Assembly: GCA_021234155.1 (NCBI GenBank)
Contig: JAJEKV010000045.1
Location: forward strand, 7,117,105 to 7,181,104
From: Isoetes taiwanensis
Lineage: Eukaryota > Streptophyta > Lycopodiopsida > Isoetales > Isoetaceae
Reading direction: 5' to 3'
Length of the DNA stretch: 64,000 bases
This document shows, piece by piece, positions 36,748-44,653 of this stretch. How positions within the stretch are numbered: position 1 is the stretch's first letter; each line of letters begins with the position of its first letter. The position numbers were made by a program, and so were the translations under genes. A model generated the notes under the pieces. That model saw only the letters and a list, made by a program, of their open reading frames with translations, was not told the DNA's origin and did no database searches.

Positions 36748-37258
36748 ACCGACACTAAATTTTTGATCAAACTAGGAACATATAACACATTTTCAACATT
36801 GACAACATTGCCATCAAGATCTAGCGCTTCTAACATTCCACATCCTTCTATAGCTTGCAAATCTCCATTTCCAACTTGTACATGCTTTGATTTGGCTGAT
36901 GTTTGATTCTTGAGCATGTCCAGATCTCACTCATCGATCTCTCACCCACTATCAACTACAATAATGTAATTCTTGCTATTAGTTCCGTGCCAACATCATT
37001 TAATGAACAAACACAATTTACCTCATCATCACTTGGTTCTTCCTTTTCTTTGACTTCTGATTTTTCTTGAGCTATGTGAACACCTACATGTCCTCCTCTT
37101 TTTCCAAATCGCCCTCTTCCTCTTCCCCCGCCATATTCCTTTTTCTTTGGGGCTAGGACACTTGGCAGCTATATGACCTCTTCCTTTGCAATTATAACGA
37201 TCACTTCTTGCTTAAGTTTAGGACAATTTGGTTTAATATGCCCTCACCTCATAACAGC
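36748..37258 (-). pseudogene. Copia zinc knuckle and protease, frame-broken
   Basis: Going upstream from the integrase, the minus strand still encodes NVLYVPSLIKN and VVDSG (protease active-site D-S-G, about 36,945-36,960), and CKGRGHIAAKCP, a CCHC zinc knuckle (about 37,150-37,190). Stops and frame changes separate these pieces; the residue after DSG is a stop instead of the usual Ala. This is the most damaged part of the element. Confidence 0.75.
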
Positions 37259-38025
37259 TTATAGCAAACCTGCCTTATCCCCTTGAGTTTTCTTCTTCTT
37301 GCCCGCATAAAGAATTTCAGTATTTTCTTCCTCTCTCATTAACTTATTTTGCTCAACTTCAGTTTTTAACATGTTTTCTGCCTCTTCTCTAGTTTTGGCA
37401 ACATTTCTAATCAAAAGAGAAAGCTGAGAGTTTGCACTTATCGCTTCGAAAGCAATTTGCAAACTATAAACCTTTCTCGATAATGTCACTCCCGCACCAT
37501 CTAGGTCAGCTACAAGATTGTCAAATTTGTTAAAGAAATCTGACACCTCCTCATCCTCATTATATTTCAGATTTCTAAGCTCCTTTTCTAACACATCTAT
37601 TTGTGATGAGCTTTTGGTTTCATATTGTTTGAGCAAATAACTCCACATCTGCCTAGGTGACATACCTCTAAGCTTAAGTTGAATGGTTGGTCCCACTTTG
37701 CTTGTAATTATGCCCCTTGCTTCCTTGATCTTGGTAGTCAATGCACTGATGCCGGGTACGCTGCTACCTTCACCGCAATGCACCTACTTCCTGAGGTCAC
37801 CGAGGTTGAATCACCTCCTCCTGCTGCTGAGTTCACAGCTCCCCTACTACTAGATGCTGCACCAGCACTAGTAGCTACTACTTCCATTTGACTTGGATCT
37901 ACAATTTCCCATAACTCCTCAACATCCAGAATATGCTGAATCTGGTCTTTCCACACTTGAAAACCAGATCCGCCATTGTAAACTTGTACTGCACTTAATA
38001 AACCTGCTCCAAACCTTGTTGCCAT
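37259..38025 (-). pseudogene. Copia Gag
   Basis: The ATG at 38,025 (MATRFGAGLLSAVQVYNG) lies just downstream of the primer binding site and opens the gag frame. It includes a WKDQIQHILDVEELW segment typical of copia gag. The frame shifts near 37,740 into a second one holding MSPRQMWSYLLKQYE and KYNEDEEVSDFFNKFDNLV (the UBN2 gag core). It ends at 37,259, before the zinc knuckle. Length and motifs fit Ty1/copia Gag with one frameshift. Confidence 0.85.
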
Positions 38026-38032
38026 CTTACTG

Positions 38033-38044
38033 GCTCTGATACCA
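38033..38044 (-). other. Copia primer binding site (tRNA-iMet)
   Basis: The minus strand reads TGGTATCAGAGC two bases inside the 5' LTR, complementary to the 3' end of plant initiator tRNA-Met, the usual copia primer. Confidence 0.95.
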
Positions 38045-38046
38045 AA

Positions 38047-38703
38047 TGAAAAATATCCAAGACACTATTAGCAAGGCAACTTGATCACTATTATTCAATG
38101 ATTAAAACCTTCTCACTAAATGAGATATTCTTGATCATGAAAAACCTCAACTTTGTATCACAAGATAAACAAACATCAAGTATTGAATATACCAAGTTCT
38201 TGTGCAACACATATGAATTTCTAACTCAACATCTTAGTGATCATATTTGCAGTACACTTCACACTTTTATTGCATGAACACAAACCATAGGAAATAAAAC
38301 TCGAACTAGATCGAGAGCAAAATCCTCAAGGCCGTTCTTCACTGTACTCCCTAAATTTTTTGTACATCTTGAATTTATTGGGCCGGATCCTACCGCTTCG
38401 GCTAGGTTCCGACCTTCATGGAATTCGTGCTGATCTCTCCTTGCAAATAGGAGATACTATTATTTGAATTCATTTGCCTCCGTTTTATTTTCATATTTTC
38501 GTTTTCCAGCTTCATTCTACCATGGTATAAACCATTGGTTTTAACTTCAATGTTCTGCACTTAATAAACAATGGTATGAACCATTGCATTCAAGCTCCAT
38601 CCTGCACATAATTTAATAGTGTCCTTTTTCTACAACCTCTGAACATCTGTGCTCTGGGATAACCTGTGTGATGACAACTTGTCATATTTCTGCACATCTT
38701 ACA
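38047..38703 (-). repeat. Copia 5' LTR
   Basis: 657 bp, TG...CA, followed on the plus strand by TTGAA, the copy of the target site seen at 33,134-33,138. Confidence 0.95.
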
Positions 38704-40222
38704 TTGAAGACACCTTCTGCCAAATAGCTTGATCCCACTAAAAGGAGGAACTTAGCTCTAAACTCCTCCCATGTCAGCAACTGCCTTTGATTATTATACC
38801 AATCAGATATCATATGCACACCTGCTGCTCTCCATCGACGTTGCGTCAATGGATGGACTGAAGCAACCAGAGGACCACCATCCAATGGAATCCACCAACA
38901 ACTTGCAGTCATGCTAGTGTGCGCAAGATGGTGAAAATGAAACAGAGATTGTACAGTCTCCCTTGCAACTAGCAATCCTCTAAGAAATGGGGATGCATTA
39001 GGGTATGCCGTCAGTGGATAGAACAGAGCCCAGGGGAAAAGTGGCCTAAGAGACCGAGACCCAAAAGAAATGCACATTTGCAAAGACTGATAAACAAGGC
39101 GGGAACCCGGGGACTCATCCACATTATTCAAAATTTTCCAAATGAACTTAGAAATCATCACCTTGCTCTGCAAAAGAAAATTGATCATTCCAAGGCCGCC
39201 AAAATGCTTTGACAACATGCACTTTTCCCAACTGACTTTGACAGCAGCACCCTCCTCTGTTCCCCCCCAGATGAAGTTCCTGACAACCCTGACGAGAAGT
39301 TGTATCTTTGACTGTGGAGCCAACATGAACGAAGCCATATACACATGGGTGCTGCTTAAAACTGACTTAGCCACAACAATTCGTCCTGCCATGGAAAGCT
39401 TCGCTGTGGACCACCAAAAAAGGTGCTTTTCCAAGCCCTTAATCACTGCCTCCCACGCATCTCCTGATGAGATATGAACACCTACAGGGATACCGAAGTT
39501 TGGTTGCTTTACCACGGGGAAGGATCTTCCATGGAAAGGTAGCTACACATGGTGGAACTAGAGAGTCCAATGCCCATAGTGCTGTACACTTCTGTCAACC
39601 CACAAAAATACCAGATGCTAGGGAAAAGGAATCTAACAAGGAAATGGCATTCTACAAATTTTGCTCATCTGCCCTCAGAAAAAGGAAAGTGTCATCCGCA
39701 TATTGATTACAGATCTCCTGCGACCCATTGTTCATAGGAAGTTCATGCAAGATTCCCTCCTGTGCGGTAAGAGAGAAGACCTGTGCAAGGACCTCAGCCA
39801 CAACTGTAAATAACAATGGAGCTAAAGGGCAGCCCTGACGGATGCCACGACCCACCTGAAAGAATGCTGAGGGTTCCCCTTGGAAGAGAATAGAAGAGCG
39901 AGCATAATAATGAAGCCTCATGACATCAGCTGTGAATTGTGCACCAAAACCAAAGCATAAGAGACATTTCTCTAAGAAGGCCCAGTCAACACTGTCATAT
40001 GCTTTTGCAAAGTCCAGCTTCAAATATACAATTTCATGGCCCTGAAGTCGAGCCCAGTAAATACCTTCATAGGCAGCAGCTACATTGTTTAATATGCATT
40101 GTCGTGGCAGAAATCCTGACTGTATAGAGGATATGGAATCAACAAGAATATCCCGAAGCTTTTGTGCATAAGCTTTGGCAAAAATCTTGTATACAGAAAA
40201 TAGTAAGGTGATAGGCGCTCCG
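38704..40222 (-). mobile_element. LINE-A, RT part, 5'-truncated
   Basis: This continues the LINE interrupted by the copia insertion. The 39,652-40,222 frame holds the RT palm with LKLDFAKAYDSVDW (first Asp), RQGCPLAPLLF and QYADDTFLFLRA (catalytic ADD). After a frameshift near 39,600 the 38,704-39,515 frame holds the thumb and connection (LFWWSTAKLSMAGRIVVAKS, NFIWGG). The endonuclease and ORF1 are missing. At about 40,222 the LINE sequence ends against a run which, on the minus strand, reads AAT repeats followed by A's. The LINE is dead through truncation and frameshift. Confidence 0.85.
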
Positions 40223-40262
40223 AATTTTTTTTTTTTTTTTTTATTATTATTATTATTGATTA
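40223..40262 (-). repeat. A-run and AAT repeat at the LINE-A 5' break
   Basis: On plus, T18 is followed by (ATT)n; on minus, (AAT)n precedes an A-run at the LINE truncation point. It could be the poly(A) tail of another retroelement on the minus strand, into or next to which LINE-A inserted, or a product of microhomology-mediated 5' joining. Confidence 0.6.
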
Positions 40263-40697
40263 ACATGTGTTTCTTGAATGTGAGCTCTCACATAGGAGAC
40301 ATACGAGATTTCTTTCTTGTAGATATGACTACATTTGTTCATAGCATAACAGCGTATTACATAGCGTAATACTAGTTCTATGGCACTCAAAAATTCAGTG
40401 GAGGCAAGAGCTAATAATCAGTTTTCACTATGGTTCAATATCATGTGATATTCTCTAAAATGTGGTGAACTCATCATTTTTCTTAGAGAGGAATGAATTA
40501 TACGATTGAGTATGCAACATGGCATATAATGACTACTTGAGGATGGAGGTGCAAAGATTAATTGTATATACTCCCAGTTGGCTTGATATGCTAAATAATA
40601 GCTGGAAAGTTTACATCATGGTTATGGTCCTTTGGGAAAAGAAAAAAAAGTAAAAGTTTGAAACCCCTGTTTGCAATGAAAAGGAAATAATCTTGGC

Positions 40698-41245
40698 ATT
40701 AGGGTTTTTTTGAGATTAAAAAAGGGCCTTTAAAACATGCCAACTAAGCCAAACGAAGATAAGTGAACTACCAATCAGAAATCAGAGCCTGACGGGTCCA
40801 GTCAGCAAAACTGTTATAACTAACTCAATGGATCACATTTTCTAGCATAACTGTTGATAGAAAAGTCCAAATAAGCTTTCGTTTAGTGCAATAGATAGAT
40901 CTCGTTGAGATCTTTCCAACCTTAGGTGCTTTGCACATATTTTAACCACTTATGATTGTCAAAACTCCAAAAAATATGGTTTTTATCATTTTTTACTATC
41001 CTACGGGGCTAAAAGATATGCAAACCACCCAAGGTTGGAAAGATCTCAATGAGATCTATCTATTGCACCAAACAAGAGCTCATTTGGACTTTTCTATCAA
41101 CACTTATGCTAGAAAATGTGATCCAGTGAGTTAGTTATAACTTTTTTGCTGACTGGATTACCAGTTCTGTTTTCTGATTGGTAGTTCATATAGCTTAGTC
41201 AGCAGTTCTTAGAAGGCCCTTTTATGATCTCAAAAAATCCCTAAT
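40698..41245. mobile_element. Foldback element with roughly 245-bp inverted arms
   Basis: The two halves are imperfect inverted repeats of each other around a centre near 40,972. The left end ATTAGGGTTTTTTTGAGAT pairs with the right end ATCTCAAAAAATCCCTAAT. Inner blocks such as GAACTACCAATCAG, GTTATAACTAACTCA, GATCACATTTTCTAGCATAA, TAGATAGATCTC and GAGATCTTTCCAACC each occur once per arm in opposite orientation. The loop is about 50 bp. No ORF is convincing; the 60-codon frame at 40,952 lies in the hairpin. I could not fix a target-site duplication. It is probably a MITE or foldback transposon and would give a long double-stranded hairpin if transcribed. Confidence 0.85.
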
Positions 41246-41575
41246 GGGTTTGGAATACATATGGTAAACCCAATACTTCTATGACTATACTGACAATAAG
41301 GTTTTGTGTTAAATGTATTATGGACCAAATTTGGGGTTCTTGAAAAATTGTAAAATACTGGAAAGCCTTGTGCTGGGTTTTTCTAGTGTTTATCATTGAA
41401 AATTATTGGGTCTTTCGATGGGAGATATCCAAATTGATTGTGCCTCCAGCATTAAGTAGATCTTTTCCTCCAGCATTAAGTGTGACCTTGAATTTATGGA
41501 GGTCCTAATACATGGAAATGGAATGAATTTTTGGAAACCCAAAAAAAGTGGTAAACCTCATACTGGGGTTCTCTA
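41246..41575. other. No recognisable gene
   Basis: No ORF or repeat of note. TTAAGTAGATC/TTAAGTGTGACC phrases with TCCAGCATTAAGT repeat once at about 41,446 and 41,470. Confidence 0.4.
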
Positions 41576-41913
41576 GGGTTTATTGCCAAGGAAGACTAGG
41601 GCAGAGCTCACCTTAACGGCGCTTCCAGTGATATGTGCAGCTTTCTCAGGCCAAAATGCCCTTCAGGTAGATAATTATTTCGTGGCTAATGCATAGATTT
41701 GGCACATTTTCTTGGTCGTTTGCATGCTCGTAAAGCAAAACCATGGGTTTATTGCCAAGGAAGAATAGGGCAGAGTTCACCTTAACGGCGCTTCCCGCGA
41801 TATGTGTGGCCTTCGCAGGCCAAAATGCCCTTCAGGTAGATAACTATTTCGTGGCTAATGCATGGATTCGGCACATTTCCTTGGCTGTTTGCATGCTCTT
41901 AAAGCAAAACCAT
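41576..41913 (+). repeat. 169-bp tandem duplication
   Basis: Both units (41,576-41,744 and 41,745-41,913) start with GGGTTTATTGCCAAGGAAGA and end with TAAAGCAAAACCATG. They differ at about 18 positions. One plus-strand frame reads protein-like in both (FAGQNALQVDNYFVANAW in unit 2) but is stopped in unit 1. The duplication lies about 0.7-1.2 kb upstream of the Penelope-like gene and could be part of its 5' region. Confidence 0.8.
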
Positions 41914-42354
41914 GAAGTCCTTTGCAGCATTGATTTGCTTTGAAAAGATCCAAATGGGTTATTCTGGCTGCCTGCTCCAAGCTCGACCCATTTCTATAAG
42001 CTCTTCTGCATGTATCGATATGATTCTCAGGGAAGATCAGAGATGCAGAGATGAAATATATCAAAAGATCCTCAGTATCCCTATGCAATCGGCTGGAGGG
42101 CGAGGATAAATCGCTCAAATCAAACTTCAGGTAACTGGATTTGTTCCCTTTATCATGTTATAGCAGAAGGAAGCTTTGCAGATGCTTATAAACTGCGATT
42201 TAGTCTTGGTTATAATAAGGTTTTGATGTCTTATTTGAAACTTTGAGTTTGCACCACCAATATGGAACAAGTGTTTGGGGTCTGGGTTCGGGAACTCCTG
42301 GAAGACAGCCCTCTGTGAGGACCCGTGGATCTAACAGGAGAGTCCGGGGGACTA
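41914..42354 (+). other. Possible upstream exons of the Penelope-like gene
   Basis: A stretch ending in CTTCAG followed by GTAACTGG (42,129/42,130) looks like a donor site, and CTTTGCAG at about 42,180 looks like an acceptor. The frame read after TAATAA at about 42,215 runs on open through a basic segment (TPGRQPSVRTRGSNRRVRG) up to the solo LTR. If the LTR is removed it continues in the same frame into the gag-like ORF. No ATG is visible in it. Confidence 0.35.
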
Positions 42355-42848
42355 TGTCACGCGGGATTTGCTGAAAGAGAAGAAAAAGAAGAGAACAGAA
42401 CAAATGAGAGAAGGATGATAAGCTTCCTTGATATCAATGATGAAAATACATGAGCTCTCGCAATAGAGAGAAAACTGAAAGGAGACAAGACTCAAAACTC
42501 ATCTAAAAACTTATGAGCTAACTCTACTCATATATATAGTACAATGGCCTTGGGCCCAATATAGACACTCTGACTGATCTCGGTGCCGACTCCTGGAAGG
42601 AGGCCTGATTTGCAGGAATGTTGGCGGTGCCTCTTGAAGTGCCTAGAATCACGCTGACGCTGACGCAGGCGGTGACGGGCCGTCACTTGTCTGAGCGGCG
42701 CCTCTTGTTGACAGCCAAAGGCTTTGACTGCGTGGCCTGCTGCTTAGTCTTCTGCGGAGGCTTGGATGTCTGACCCGTGGTTGACTGAGGATCTTTGAGC
42801 TTGACCTGGTCTGACGTATGCATGAATAGTCCTGTACCAGGAGGCACA
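42355..42848 (-). mobile_element. Solo LTR
   Basis: The 494-bp segment begins TGTCACGCGG and ends GGCACA. It is flanked on both sides by GGACTA (42,349-42,354 and 42,849-42,854), a 6-bp target duplication. Read on the minus strand it has a TATATATAT box downstream of GGGCCCAAGGCC (about 42,530-42,560) and CATTGATATCAAGGAAGC (about 42,425-42,445), features of plant LTR promoters. It lacks internal domains, so it is a solo LTR left by recombination. It differs from the copia and gypsy LTRs in this window. Short minus-strand ORFs within it are not genes. Confidence 0.75.
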
Positions 42849-42925
42849 GGACTAACAACAAGGATCTGGGACCAATTGGATATAGCTCCAGCAATATTGT
42901 TTGCCCAAGCTATGCAGTACAAACA

Positions 42926-44353
42926 GTGTTATGCTGCATAAAAAACCACCTAATACACATACTGATATTGGAGAAGGAAGCAACCCGGAAGCATGATGAG
43001 CTATCTGCTGTATCCCACTTGGGTTTCAATGATTGGCTGGAGTTAGTGCCGAGGCTGAATAAATTAGGAGATGACTGGGACGAAATCAATAAACTTCTTG
43101 AGGAAGTTTATCAGTATCTACCAACCAAAGTGTATAACTGGACAATGGAGGAAGATGCTGCAAAAAACCAGTTTCTTACTGGGGTGTTAGCACTGGAAAA
43201 GGCCAACAAAATAAAAAGGTCAAGTCTAAGTGAGACTCTGATACAAAAGGCAGTTACCAATAACAGCCCAGATGAAGAGGATGACCCATTCGGGGATTCA
43301 TTGCTATCAGAACAAGACAAGGCTGCGTTAAACAGTAAAAGTAACAATGGGAAAGATGAGGATGAGAAAGACTTCAGTTTTACACTGCATAATTGCCACC
43401 TGTTTCCTATAATTTCTGAAAGACTGGTTGAGGGCCATGCCCTCTTTTGTAACCAGGGTATTTGGCGCTCAAAAAACTTTGGGGCATTGGCGCCTATCAG
43501 CAGGGCTTCATGGATGATGCTCGGAGGGATAACACCTGAACAGGAGAAAATGGCCATTGCATCTGCTGAGAAAATGGAAAAAGTCATCTTTAAGGAAAAA
43601 TTTAAGATGAGAATAGATCATAGGTTCTTTGATAAGACTTGTGGCAAGGATGATTTCTTATACGTAAGACAGAAAGGCCACATGGCCTATTCTACCATAG
43701 TAAGGGATGCATTTTATGTCAAAAGGGTATGGAGAAGTATGTGCCCTTACTTTAAGTGTGGTTGTGAACCAAGGAATAAGGGAAACGATTGTAAAGATAA
43801 TATGACCTGGCTGGACCATGCTATATGGTATATGTTCAACAATCTAGAAGATATTTTTCCAAACATATCAGTGGTAGCACAAATGGTCTCAATGAGAAAG
43901 TTTATGAAAACTACTCTTCGAGACAGCATTATAGCATACATCTCATACTTGGAAGTGAGAAAAACCCTTGTAAGCATGACTCTGCTGCTAGCTGCTGATC
44001 CATGGGCAGATCTGAAGTTAGAATTTCCAAAATGCAAAATGGCAATTGTATGTGAAAAAAGCATCAAACCTGTCAGCTTTATGAAGAACATGGAAGCTGG
44101 CTCCAGTAATGTGCAAAACAGGAAAATCAAGCAAGCTAGACCCCATACTCCATCTAGTACTACCAGTAAAGGATATGCTCCACCTCGCATTACAATACCA
44201 CCTGGGCATAGTGGCTCCAGCATAGCGGATAATTCCAATGTGGAGCAAATAGGTACACCTAGTAATCTTGGAGGTTCTGTTTCAAAAGACAAACACAGTT
44301 CCAGAATCAAGGAAGATGATGGGATAGCCCAACGGCTGCAATATGATAAATAG
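42926..44353 (+). CDS. Gag-like N-terminal exon of the Penelope-like element
   Basis: An open frame of 475 codons; it starts at a GTG and is also open upstream, so the true start is unknown. Residues about 15-100 are helical and charged (EKEATRKHDELSAVSHLGFN). An acidic linker follows (DEEDDPFGDSL, about 112-124). A globular part of about 150-340 contains CPYFKCGCEPRNKGNDC (plus 43,741-43,791), a possible zinc-binding cluster, and YVRQKGHMAYSTIV. A Ser/Thr/Pro-rich tail ends at a TAG directly followed by GTACGAG. I recognise no named family. It probably corresponds to the long pre-RT region of Penelope-like proteins, perhaps an RNA-binding or gag function. The minus-strand frames over it are shadows. 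Confidence 0.7.
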   Translation: MLCCIKNHLIHILILEKEATRKHDELSAVSHLGFNDWLELVPRLNKLGDDWDEINKLLEEVYQYLPTKVYNWTMEEDAAKNQFLTGVLALEKANKIKRSSLSETLIQKAVTNNSPDEEDDPFGDSLLSEQDKAALNSKSNNGKDEDEKDFSFTLHNCHLFPIISERLVEGHALFCNQGIWRSKNFGALAPISRASWMMLGGITPEQEKMAIASAEKMEKVIFKEKFKMRIDHRFFDKTCGKDDFLYVRQKGHMAYSTIVRDAFYVKRVWRSMCPYFKCGCEPRNKGNDCKDNMTWLDHAIWYMFNNLEDIFPNISVVAQMVSMRKFMKTTLRDSIIAYISYLEVRKTLVSMTLLLAADPWADLKLEFPKCKMAIVCEKSIKPVSFMKNMEAGSSNVQNRKIKQARPHTPSSTTSKGYAPPRITIPPGHSGSSIADNSNVEQIGTPSNLGGSVSKDKHSSRIKEDDGIAQRLQYDK

Positions 44354-44653
44354 GTACGAGAATCTTATTTAACCTGGAAAAAGATGTCTCTTTCCTTGTT
44401 TAAAACTCTTTTGCATGATTGTTTATTGCAATATGATGAGATACATATACCATATTTGGTAATCAATATGAAAATTCTGGGCTTTCTCGGATGAAAGTTC
44501 CAACTAACAAATGAAGCTAACATGCCATACGTCCATGTATAGCTATTCTCATTGAGAAAGAATCTGATTACTTGACCTTGGAGACTACTACACTGTTTAA
44601 GTTTTGTACTATAGTAAAATAATAAAAATAATAATGCTTTTTAATTTCTACAG
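44354..44653 (+). other. Intron between gag-like and RT exons
   Basis: The donor is TAG^GTACGAG at 44,354 and the acceptor TTTCTACAG^ATTAAT at 44,653. The length is 300 bases, a multiple of three, and the ORFs on both sides are in the same frame. The intron is T-rich before the acceptor and has stops in all frames. Splicing would join the exons exactly, leaving the single TAG codon (44,351-44,353) at the junction. Confidence 0.65.

Larger units (their letters stand above)
33139..38703 (-). mobile_element. Ty1/copia LTR retrotransposon, nearly complete
   Basis: The element is 5,565 bp on the minus strand. Two LTRs of 658 and 657 bp begin TG and end CA. A 5-bp duplication TTGAA flanks it (33,134-33,138 and 38,704-38,708). 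The primer binding site follows the 5' LTR and the polypurine tract precedes the 3' LTR. The internal order is gag, zinc knuckle, protease, integrase, RT, RNase H, that is, copia order. It interrupts LINE-A. The LTRs differ at only a dozen or so positions by eye, mostly near one end, so the insertion is recent. Frameshifts between gag and integrase and at the integrase-RT border suggest it is no longer autonomous. Confidence 0.95.

Noticed and set aside
39455-39490. CTGATGAG followed by GAAC, as in a hammerhead ribozyme core
   Set aside because: It lies inside LINE-A RT coding sequence and the stems needed around the core do not form. I looked for hammerhead motifs because Penelope-like elements can carry them, and found none near 42-47 kb.
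42649-42922. Two minus-strand ORFs of about 80 codons
   Set aside because: They overlap in different frames and lie mostly within the solo LTR; no motif.
43111-44310. Minus-strand ORFs of 158 and 187 codons
   Set aside because: Shadows of the gag-like exon on the other strand, with no motif of their own.
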